DNA from: Cinnamomum chago
Taxonomy: Eukaryota; Streptophyta; Magnoliopsida; Laurales; Lauraceae
Direction: 5' to 3'
NCBI GenBank assembly: GCA_038049695.1
Contig: CP142456.1
Location: forward strand, 69,281,922 to 69,345,921
DNA length: 64,000 nt
Numbering within the stretch: the stretch's first letter is position 1; the number at the start of each line of letters is the position of its first letter. A program made the translations under genes and the position numbers. Below, in pieces: positions 23,601-35,600 of this stretch. Under the pieces are notes generated by a model. It searched no databases and was not told where the DNA came from. It worked only from the letters and a program-made list of their open reading frames with translations.

Positions 23601-26600
23601 TTGAGGGGGGGGGGGGGGTGTTAAACAGGTCCAAGGCCTAAGGCCCATGAAAGATCCAGTCCAATAAAGCTTCTCACGTGGATTGATTTGTGTTAAATGA
23701 AGACACAGCTGTACATGTATTTCTATTAGTAGCTTACCTAACTAGAATAGAAATTGTTGTAATGACTTAATTTAGAGCCTTCATTAAGGCATGTAATATC
23801 TATAAAGTGGGGGTTGATCTCCAGAGAGAGACGACAATACATTCTCAGATTATACTCAAAACTCTGGGCTTTCTAAGTTCTGTAATCATCAAATTGTCAA
23901 TTTCGGGGGACTTTTTCCCTCAATTTTTTAAAATACCCAAATCACCCTCATTTAAAGCCACCATGACATGGTTCTGGGCCTCCGGCAGCCACTACATGCA
24001 ACCGATCGCCGTGGGGACTATGGTTGTCCTTGATCACTGTGTGGACGCCAGTGAAGAAAAGGAGGAGAATATTGAAGTGAAGGAGGGTTTTATTTCAATG
24101 AAGGGTAATTTAGATAGTTTAACAAAATTGAGGGAAAAATCACTAGAAAATAGCTTTACATGGATGGATGTCCTTAATTGAAAACTTTCTGGAAAACTTA
24201 GGGACTAATTTGAAATTTTTTAAAACTTGTGTCCTTTTTTGAAATAAGGTAAAAACTTAAGTTTTTGTTTGAAATTTTCCCAAGACTCTTTTCAATCAAT
24301 TCACAGATCTGCAGTGAAGAGGCCAGAACTTGTCAAATTCATGCTATCATATGAAAAATACCTATTTGTGTCCCAATGGGCTTACAGTTGCAGATTGGCA
24401 GTGCCATACTGCCATATATCAACATCAACAGATCCATGCATCTAAGATTTAATATGTTTAATGGGGAAAATGATGCAGGATCTGACAAAATAATCATTTG
24501 TCCAAGAAAGATCGAAAACTCCTACACAGGCCCTCATGTTTCCCCAATGGCGAATATTAGCATCAAATGAGGAGTCAAGGATCCATGGAAAAGATACTTG
24601 ATGAAGAACATAAAGAATATACAGTTGCAGACCTGCTTTTTTTTAGCACGCTTTTCCTTTTCAGCTCCTCCACGCTTTCCCTTGAGCTCAGTTTCGGCTT
24701 GCCCTGCAGCCTCTTCCTCGCGAATCAGCTCCTCCTGTCTCCTAAGAGCAACAGCATCCTGGTATGCAGCTTCAATTTTACTGCTGAAACACAAGCATAC
24801 TAGTGGTAATATATTGAACCAAACTTATCACATATGAAACAAAGAACTGTAAATAGCAGGAACAAAAATATGACATAAAGTTGTAGGTGTATTTATAGGA
24901 GTGTCACCACCATATTCCTGGAGCAAATGTCAAACTAATAAGATATTTTTACTGTGTTAGATATACAATTCGTCTGATAGAATAAACTACGAACTGTTAA
25001 CTCTTTTCAATAAATTTTGGCCAAATTTAAATGACCCCTTACTCAGACAGAACTAATTGTTAAAACAATGCTTGTACATAATTTCTGTCGGTGTTTTCCT
25101 GCGTATTGTGTTAGTTAAAAAAAATTCCTTTTCCTGTAAAAAAGATGTGCATTTTAAAATGAAAATATAATATAGAATGAGAAAAAAAAATTCTGAAATT
25201 TGCCACGTCAAACCCCATTAAAGAAGAGATGACTTCATACAAGACTTTTTTGGAATATGGTAAGGTGTGCTTAAGAGTAACAAGCCACTGGAAAATAGAA
25301 TAGGAGTGACTAATGAGATTTTTGGTAATCCTTTTTTGGTTGTGGTGAGAGAAGAACCAACTCAGATGTTATTTTCCTTAGAGAAAGAGAAGATTCAGAT
25401 GAAGGATTGCACTTTGCAGGAGTCCTGGTAGTCAGTGGATAAAGAAGACGATGCTGCGGTTGAGGTTTGAGTTTCCATCTTTCTGATGCCGGAGAAAGTG
25501 GCCAGATCTGCATGTCCAGCCACAAGTTGCAGAACTCAGACACTGGCATGGCCCTTTGTGATTCATTGGCAGATTCAGAGGGCAGGTTGGTTGCAGAGGA
25601 GGTTGTCAAATAGTCCGTTGAGCCAGATTTTGGGGGTTTTTCAAAACTTTTCTTCATGCAGAATGAGGAGAGAGGATGGTGAAGGAAACTTCAGCAAAGG
25701 TTTACATCCAAAAGGGAAGAACAAGGGTACAGGTTCCAAGGCCTGGTGTTCGACCCCCCTCATTATCACGTTGATTCATCAGGGGAGGTTTTCTCACAGC
25801 ATCATAAGAGATGATGTGGTGACTCTGGGCAGTGGCAATTCCAACTGTACTCTTCATGTGGCAGTAAACTGCGAGGGCATGAAAAAGGAGAAGTTGAGTT
25901 TATCACAAGATGTGAATGTTTTCAACAGTGTCTCACATCATGTTGTGCTCAGATTTGGCTAGAGGAGCTTCACAGATGTATGATGGATCTGATGCTAGCA
26001 GTAACTCTTTGGGTATTCAGTTCTCAAACGGGATAGAGATTTGGATGGAAAAGGCAACGGCGTTTTTCATGTGGGCAGTCCATCGCACAAAGTGGACCAC
26101 CTGAACTTGAAGGATTTTCATTATAATAGGGCCGATGTGGACAATGCTCAGTGTATTGCATAGTGTGCTGCTATTTAGCCAAAGGCCCTGGCCTATGGTG
26201 TTCACAGCTTATTTGGCCTCAGGCCCAGAATTTCTTTCAGATCATGTGCAAAATTCAGTTAAGGTGCCTCAGATCGTCCCTCAAGTCCGTCTCCACTCCC
26301 CCGCCCTCCCCCCTCCCCCTTCTTGTTGATTTTTCCAGGAATCATGTTGCTGCTAATTGGTCTGCCTTCAGGACCCTCTTCTAGTTCTATTCGATCCGGT
26401 TATTCTAGATCTTTGTATTCTATGCCTGCCAAGTCAACAGGAGAACTGAGTGACATGGCAAGGAAGAAGCAGCATATGAAATCTCTCTTTTCCACTTCTG
26501 TTGACAAAAGTGGACAAGCTCTGGAGTGTTAAATCCAATAAAGGGCGTGAAAGTTCTGCAGGACCCACTAAAAAAAATACAGCACTATCTTGCATTGCCT

Positions 26601-29600
26601 TTGCTTGAACTTTTAGATCTTGAATTGCATTGGCTTGTATAGCTCCCCCTAGATCCATTCTTCTCCCCCTGCATTTGCCCATAATTGACAAACAAATATC
26701 ATCATGCAGCTTCTTTAAATTTGGATCCAGTAGCTCGCTCTCAATATTGACTCCCCCTCAATATGATCTTTGTATTAGCACTGGGTGGGGGCTTGATCGT
26801 GCTGATCAGGGATGATGACACTTCGGCACACACACTTGCAAATTTAAACACTTCAGCAAAGTGTGTACCAACACAGAAGGTAAGTCTTCTTTCTTGAGCA
26901 AACAGCTTTGGTATTCTTCTTTTTCAGCTCAGCTTTCTGCGTTTTCCATTGCTTTTGATTTGGTAAACTTCACAGCTTATTGTAATAGGGTCGAATGTGT
27001 CCTTCAATTCCACAATGACGGCACATGGGAATTCGTTCAGGATGTGACACATTCGTCTTCTTTGGAGCTTTCTTTGCAACACTAACAATAGGATTAGTAA
27101 CAACTGAATTTTTAACAAAACAGTTTGCACCTTTGGCATTCGAAGTGGATGCTTTGTCAGCGTAGCCAATGCCATGCTTGCCAGTGTGCGCCTTTTGACT
27201 ACACGGGATGTCATCTAATTTCCTAGATCCAGTGTTCATTTTATTCAATGAAGCTTTAGCAATATTTAACTCAGATAAAACCATCTTGAGTCTTCCATTT
27301 AGTTCAGAATTCTCTGCTTTCAAAGTCTTCATACCAGAATCAAGTCACACTTATGTGATTCTGCAGTCAATTTGCCAGCCAATCTATTATTTTCATCCTC
27401 CAATTTTTGTACTTTTGCAAGTTCAACTTTAAGGGAGGAATTTTGCTCTTCAAATGCTTTCCACTTTTTGGCCACTTTTTCATTCATCTTTAGCATCTTC
27501 ATGGTCTTCTCAAACAACATTTGATATTCAGTTTTCCAGTCCTGTTCTACCTCTGACTCACTATCATCATGATCAGTCCCATCATCACAAGAAACTTGTG
27601 GAGTAGCAGAACATATAGATGCCAGAAAAGCCATGAATTTCTATTTGCTAGTGGTAGGCTTCTCAAATTCAGGCCTTTTTAAATTAAAAGCCCTTTCCTT
27701 TGGTTTCCTATTACCACAATCGCTAGCAATGTGTCCATATCCATGACACTTATAACACTGAATCCCTTTAGAAGATTTCTTCTTCCCAACAGATTTAGCG
27801 ATTTTGGTAGCAGTGCGTTCGTGGTAGATATCATTCTAGCAATATTTGGATCAACACAATAAAATAGTGTAACCCGCTCTGATACCAATTGAAAGTTCTG
27901 CAGGACCCACTAGAATGATGCTAGTCTAATTAATCAAATCAATGTAGCGGATGTAACCAATCAAACAAGATAGAACTAGCAAATAAATCTACCAAGCAAT
28001 CACCACAAAACAAACACAATATTTAACGTGGAAACCCTTTCCAGGGAGAAAAACCACGATCAAGAAATCAATAACTCACAATCAGTTACAAGATATACTC
28101 ACAACTCCTTTACCTTAGTCAGTACCTCGACCTAAGGACTGTAGTTGTTCTTGCACAACTTCCACTAACACGACTTCCATCGTGCACCATTCTCCTTGAT
28201 CTCGCCGCACCTTGTCAACCAAGACGAGCAATCTTCTACAAGAGAGTAGAAGCAATACAACCTTCTAGAGCAGCCCTTCACAATACTCTCTCAATTGCTC
28301 TAGAGAATAATTCTCTCTCTGAGATATCTTTTACTCATTAATGAGAGATGTCATGTATCTTGGGTTGAGAGAATCACCCAATTTATAGCTCCAAATCCGT
28401 GCATAAGACTCCTCACAAGCATTCTAGAACTCTTCCATAGAGTCTGGTCCGGGCGTAGTCTGCTTCGCTCGCTATGGCGAGCATGAGTCTCATTATAGTG
28501 AGACATCACTCTGGCTCGGACTCTGACAGCAAACAACGTCTGTCACTTACAGGGCATCATGCTCATTTTAGGAGTAGTTCTATAGAGGCTGTCACAAGAT
28601 TGTCTGATCCCAGAGTTCAGGGTCAGGTTCATAGCCCATAGTGGCGGACCCAGGATTTTTGTTTGATGGGTGTGGATCCATACAGGCAATTGGACTTGGG
28701 AACAAACCCAGGATTTTCATATGGGTCTTGGGAGCGGATGTAGGATTTTTATGTGAATTTTCAAAGCCAAGCCTGAATTTTCATTATGGATTTAGAAGCA
28801 GGCTGAGGTCCAATGGGTGCAACTGCCCACACATGGATGCACTTGGGTCCGCCCCTGATAGCCCATGCCTCACTTGTATAAGAGTAGTCAAGGTGCTGAG
28901 TCTAAGGATGGCAATGGCGGATCTAATCTGGTGTTAGAAAATTTTGCGGACGGAGGGCAGACCAAAAGATCAGCAGCTGTTTCAGATATGGCATAGTAGT
29001 TAGTCTCCTCTGTGCAGTTGTTTAACAATGAATCCGGAAATTCAACCCCATAGAAGATTAAGGCAAACAAATCATAGGTGTGGGCAAGATTTAGGAATTG
29101 AGTTCGGGGATGATGAGGCAGATTTGACGAATCGAATTCTATTTATAGAGGTCCAGGAAAGAGAAGGGAGAGCTGCATGCTACAGCAGGGGTGGACATGA
29201 TTTCTTCTCTTAATGTAGTGGCCAGGTAATGGTCGTGTTGCGTGTTGGGTATAATGCTCTTATACCTTCGTCGTTGTGGTTGCAGACATCTTAGTGCCAT
29301 GTCCTGGACTACTCCTATCTATCTTTAATAAAACATTACTTGTCACTGGGAGAGGGGAAAAAAATAAAAAAATAAAAACCCTATCCAGAGCATGCAAACT
29401 TAGCCCAAACCTAAAACCTGCGGTAGTTACATAAGTCTCTTTGATAGAGCCAAGACATTTGAGATACAAAGATGATACGAAATTATGTAGGTCTAAAACA
29501 AAAAAAAATATATATATATATATATATAAAGTAAGATTACAGAAACAGATCACCAGAAGTTCCAAGAGCAAGTAACCAGTGCTTAGAGCTTTTGCATGAA

Positions 29601-32600
29601 TGATTAAAAAATAAAGCCCGCATATACATACCTGAAGATATGTGCTAAGACAAAAATTTCAACAGTCCTGCGACCCAGCTCTGTAAGCCGCCTTTCATCA
29701 CGTTCTATTGAATCTTTGTTGAAGTCATCTCCAGAACTTCCTTCCTAAATAGGCAACCATTGCAGAGACATTATCAATGCCAGTATAGAAGTATACACAC
29801 ACTCGAAAGGAAAACTACGATGTTATACTTTACATGAGCATGCAAAGGTATCATGCAAGATAATAACTAAGAAGTCAGATCCCATAGAGAACGTGTATAG
29901 ACCTAACAGTCTCGGTAGACAACCACTAACTCATGCAGTCATTCATGGGGTACACAGAAAGCTAGCAACCTCGATGTGACCCATCCAAGTTGCATTGAGT
30001 CATATATGACTTGGTAGGCACTGAACTCGAGACGACAAAGGCAAAAAGTTTGCCTTTGGTGGAGTTCTGATCAAGGGTTAAAAGAGCGGTTGCTGTGGGC
30101 GTAGTGGCTAGTAGCCAAAACGCTACGTAGCGGGCGATATGTAGCGGTTGTGGCGATACGTAGCAGCTTAGCGGTGTGATTTTTTTAAGTGGTCAAAAGA
30201 ATTCAAATCTTATGTAGCAGTCAATCTTGTGTTTTTTAAGTAATTTGGAACCATATAAGGGTAGAGACAACTTTAGGAAAGATTATTGAGGAGAAGAAAC
30301 AGAAAAAATAATGTTTTAAATTAAAATTGCTTGGTTGTATTAGGTTTTAGACCATAGCGCCACTAATTACATAATAGCATAACAGTCTCAACCGCTATGG
30401 CCGATAATGCCACCGCTACGTGTTATTTTGAACCCTGGTTCTGATTGAAACCAGTTCATGACTTGTACTTTCACGACAATTTTTACCAAACTCATCAAAC
30501 AAAACCATCATCAAACATCCAACATCAAACAGGACTCCTCTTCAAACAGATCCATCATCAAACATGACTCATCATCCAAGATCCATCATCCAACAAAACA
30601 CATCATCCAACATCCATCTTCAGCAAAACACATAATAAAAGATACAGCCAAAATCCATCATTAGACAAAACCGACTGTCTAAGATACATCATTAAACAAT
30701 ACACATCATCATCGAAAATAAAACCTTCCATGCATGATCCATCATCAAACAAAGCCCCATTATCTAAGATCCACCATCAAATAAAAGTCACCATCCATAA
30801 TCTATCATCAAACAGAACCAATGTGCCACTATTTAAAAGTTTTTTTTTTTTTAAAAAGTCACTATCAAACAAGATCAATCATAATATAAAACCAATCATC
30901 ATAGATCTATCATCAAACAGAACACATGCGCCACAAGTATAGATTACCCATCTTCCATAGCTATGTTCTATAATCATCAAGCAAAACACATTATCCAGGA
31001 TCGATCATCAAATGAAACCTGTCTGAAGACCTATCATCATACTAAACTCATTTGCCAGCCTTGTCCTCCATGGTTGAACCCTTTACCATTTTAATTTTTC
31101 AAATCTCATAAGAATTACACTCAAATCCATCAGTATTGAGAAATAAACCACCCTACAAGATTCATCATCATCAACATCAAACAAAACCACCTTTCAATAT
31201 ACATCATCAAATAAACTCATACACTATAAGTCTATAACCTTATAATCTTTAGCCGAAACTCATGCCATTATCAAAGAAAACCTATATGCGATTATCAAAG
31301 AAAACCCACATGACTGGACTTGACCTATCATCATCAAGCAAACCCATCATACAAGATCCTACATAAAAATAAAAATAAAAACCCATCATCACATATCCAT
31401 CACAAAGGATCCATCATCAAATAAAGCTCATATGCCGTTATCACAAAAGATCCAACATCCAATCAAACAAAACCCATAGGCCATAAACAAACAAAACATA
31501 TTATGTCATAGCCTAATCTATCATCATCATATGGAACATATCATCCAAGATCCATCATCAAACTAAACCCACGATCAAACAATTGCCATTAACATTCATT
31601 AAAAAACTCTTCAAGTCTTCGTTGGTCTCTGTCAGAACTCAGAACAAACCCTCTTGAAATCCTACCATCTCAAGAAAGAAGAAACTGATATATTAAGCAT
31701 GTCATGAACCGGTTTTCCCATTCACCTTGAGGAACTTACAAAGTCAGCCAAGTCCGAATTGACTCAGACTGAGAAGGTATTGATATTCCAGCCTAGTCAC
31801 CCCCATGTCACCAATCAGCAAAGTCCTATGTTTTATTGCCCTAGACTCACTTTTTCCCAATTTCCTGTTACAATATCAGAGATTTGGAAAGTAAAGAGGG
31901 TTCCAGTGGAAGAATTGGCCGTAAGTTCATCAGGAACTGACTTATACAAGACTCTTGTGTAATTTAGGACATTAGGAAGACGCTCTGGAGGTACTGTATT
32001 ACGAGTCATGGAGTCCTCTTCATTCAGTAAAGTAAGCAAGCCATTAAAATAATCATGTAGTGATTTATCTCCTTGGCAATAGTTCTGCAGGTTTCACATC
32101 CAAAGTAAAATTTCCGTGATTTATTAGCCTGATGATGTAGCTTACTCAAATGAATCCACATATCTGAGGCCTTGGAAAATGATAGCAGGACAGGCTGATC
32201 GATGGATCTATGGAATTCAGGACTCATGTAACTACTCTGGAGTTGTTTTGACACTAAGTAGCAAATGCCTTTGCATCTGTTTGAGGAAGTTCAGTTCTTG
32301 TAAGATATCCGGCAAGGCCTTGTCCTTCCAGGAAATGCTTGAGGTGGAAGGACAAACTCACATAGTGCAGATAAATATCCCCCCCCAAAAAAAAAAGCTG
32401 ATAAAAATCCAGAATAAATGGTCGACGAAAGATGTGTTGATAGCTGTGAGCTTGTGATCCACAGAAGTGGGGCCCACCACTTGAAGTTGGCAGTGCTTCC
32501 GAGGCAGAGCATTATGCAATATTACTGATCAGATGACTAGATCTGAGGCAGATGAAGGCTCTGGACTTGATTGAAAAGATTCAAAATCTTTTCTTGATGA

Positions 32601-35600
32601 ACTTCTTCAGTTCCTCAATGATGCAGAGTTCGTCAACCAAGAAGAGGATACCAGTTACTATGACAACTTGACTAAGAATTCATAAATCATTCAGTGTGAT
32701 CAATCTTCTCAATCCTAGAGTCGGTGCTCTGATACCATGTTACAATATTAGAGATTTGATGTTCATCATTTCTTTTTACCATTAAATTTTTTTTTTCAGA
32801 GATGTGAAAAGCAAAGAGGATTCCATTGGAAGAATTGGTCATAAGTTCATCAGGAATTAACTTCTACAAGACTCTTCTTGTAATCTGAGCACATGAGGAG
32901 GAACTGTATTAAAAGTCATGGAGTCCTTTTCATTCCATAAAGTAAAGAAGCCATTAAAATAATCTTGGACTGATTTATTCTACTGGAAGAAGGTTTGGGA
33001 GGCTCCTAGGGGCATTTACATTGATTCTAAAAGATCACAGCCACAACTTTTTATTGGAAGATCTAAGCATTCAAAGAAAGGAAGGTACAATTCATCCAAC
33101 TTAATGAAACATAAACATGGGTGCCCATTTCTTCTTAACCTCATTATTATAAGCAAAACATATTTAGTCTTGATATTCTAGATTCACATAACATAATTTT
33201 CTATGCTACTTATTTTTGTGCTATTTTTCCATATTTTATATTGGTTATTGGGCTCTAGCGTTAAGACTCGGAGTTTTCCAAGAAGCAAGTCAACTCGACT
33301 CAAAGGATTGCTCACACCAATTCACACAAGATTTTAAAACATTGGTGGAACCTGTGATCTTCTTCACTTTCCAGTGAAGCTTCATTTGATTCTGGGCTCT
33401 CCTCGCACCAATTCACATAGGATCGTGGGCTCTCCTCCCACAAATTGTTATAGACCAAGGGCTGACCTCTCACCGTTTTCTACGGTCACATTATTCCTTG
33501 AGGAAGCAAGACGGAAGAGGTAAATTAAGGTACAAATCTTTGGACATTTAGGACAGATTCCTTGAAATAATTCCACATTCTCTAAAACTCACTTCTAACC
33601 TATTCTACCAAGATTTGGAAATCTGAAATTTGACCACCTTTACCATAGTGTATTCCAAATCCATTTGTATTCGTTACCATTATTTGTAAAACCTTTATAA
33701 AGTCAGACCTATCTATGGTCATTTTATCGTTTCCTTTGTGTGTTAAGAGTAATTATACATTGTTTTTGTAAACCTAAAATAAAATTCAACACTCCGATCA
33801 TCATATATTAATAATACATTCACATTGGGGTTGAAAACTACTGATGATTCTTCATGAAAGTTGTGCTTACATGCTTAATGCAGCTGAGCTGATATTTATT
33901 GTTGGTTTTAAGACTCCTACACTTATAGTAGGATGACAGTTTAGTGATCGAAAAATAAGTGGATATCCTTTCAGAATTTTTACCTCTTCGTCTGCCATGT
34001 GTCGTTCATCACCACATGCCGATCCCCAGCCAAGAAGGGCTGTGTCCGATCAGCAGTTGGCAATAAAAAAACTTGCCACACTTCATTATGAGTTCCAATT
34101 CTTTCTATATGCATATAATAAGAGAAGTAACATATGACCTATTGCTAGGGCATCCACCAGAAGCAATGCATTGCAACAAAACTTTGGTCATAGTGTCAAG
34201 CGAGCAAGGGTTGACTAAGACCATACAAAAAAAAAAAGGGGAAGGGTTGACTAAAGTGTCTCATAAGGGTACCACGGTTTTGATGCAAGTGTGAAGGGAG
34301 AGTTATGAAAGGAATGTGCAGGTTGATACTTCAACAAGGAAGAGCTTGGACAGAGATGGAAACCATTGAAGACATCAAGTAATTATCAATATCATCAACT
34401 CCAATTCAGATACAGTGGTGTGCACTGATCAGTTGCTCCATGAGGCAGAATATGCTACCCCACTGTAAAATTATACAATTAATGACTAATAGATAGTTGC
34501 ATAACAAATCTAAGAAAGAATTTCCTTCAATTATTTCGTAGTTGCAAAATTCATAAGCTTACCTTCGTACGGTTTTGGGGGCCTTTTTCATCCTTTGGAG
34601 GCAAAGGCTCCATGGCAGCCCTCTCAAGTAAAGCCAATGCATCATCAGCCAAAACAAACATGTCTTTCTCAACGAAGACAATGGGATCAGATGTTTCCTC
34701 GATTTCCACTAATTTCTCAGTTCGTTTCTTGTTCCTATTCTGGCATTCAAGAGCCCTCAGACCACTATAAAGAGAATCCATTACCAATGTTGATGTGACT
34801 TCCTTCTCTATAAAAAAACTTTTAACAACATCTTTCAATATGGCATCTTGTTTGTCTCTTGATAGGTGTCGCCGAGCATTTTGGTCAACCCCAAACCAAA
34901 AGGCATGGAAGCTGCAACCACGCCAAGAAATGATTTGTTAAACACATGCCACATCAACAAATGTAACATAGTTTGGTCCAGTCTTAATTGTATATGACAA
35001 AACTGATGGAACAAAACTAATATAAATTAATGTTCATCAAAAGAACAAAACTAAAACACAGCAAGCTTTGAAATTTAGTGTAAACAATTTTTGGAGCAAA
35101 ACCATATATACCTTGACCACCTGACTTTGTCCTCAATCAATTTGCCTAGTGCACCTCTTTTCTCTTCAACAAAGCGGCGGCAAATTAGCTCCACATTTGA
35201 AAGATATACTCTAACCAATTCTCTCCGATACTGGCAATCAAGGCAACGAAAAGGACGGTGTGCTTTCTCCCTGAAATACCAAAATATAGAGGCAAAAGCA
35301 CTTGTCAAAACAGGAGCCAGAACAATGTCAAACATATTACAGTTGTAATAATGAAGAGCGAAAAGTTAGTGTTGAATTGATATCAACTACTAGTATTGCA
35401 CAATAATTCAAGAGACAATCAAATTAAAATCCATATCTGAAATTAGGTAGTGTTGGCCCCATGGGTCACACTCCCAAACATATTTTTAGAACTAAGAAAT
35501 TTTCAAATTTTATTTTCTTTTGCAAGTAGAAGATTTCTTCAATCATACAATCCTTAGATTTTGTATTGGAATAGGAGTTTATTTTGTTTTACTATATTCC

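Larger units (their letters stand above)
18640..23899 (+). mobile_element. Ty1/copia retrotransposon, nearly full length, broken
   Basis: LTRs lie at 18640-18911 and 23619-23899 (TGTTAAACAGG...TTGTCA), with primer-binding site TGGTATCAGAGCAAGG at 18912 and a G-rich purine tract at 23604-23618. Gag with two CCHC-like knuckles, protease, integrase, reverse transcriptase and RNase H regions follow in copia order. The duplication is (A)ATTT, with the terminal A ambiguous (18635-18639 and 23899-23903). The coding region carries several breaks. The LTRs differ by only about 2% in substitutions plus a few small indels, which points to a fairly young insertion of the order of a million years. Confidence 0.9.
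18505..24281. mobile_element. Mutator-like MITE with about 115-bp inverted ends, split by a copia element
   Basis: The left arm (18505-18619) and right arm (about 24167-24281) are near-perfect inverted copies over about 115 bases; the outer ends are GGGAGAGTTTCAATT and GGGAAAATTTCAAAC, and both contain TTAGTCCCTAAGTTTTCC. After the solo LTR is set aside, the 9-base flanks AAAACTCTA (18089-18097) and AAGACTCTT (24282-24290) match at 7 of 9, as expected for an old Mutator-type duplication. Without the copia insert the element is about 510 bp, with a non-coding core (23904-24166). Confidence 0.75.

Noticed and set aside
30455-31610. A regularly repeated field that might be taken for a CRISPR array
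   Set aside because: Units are degenerate and lack constant repeat/spacer lengths, and the DNA is plant nuclear sequence.
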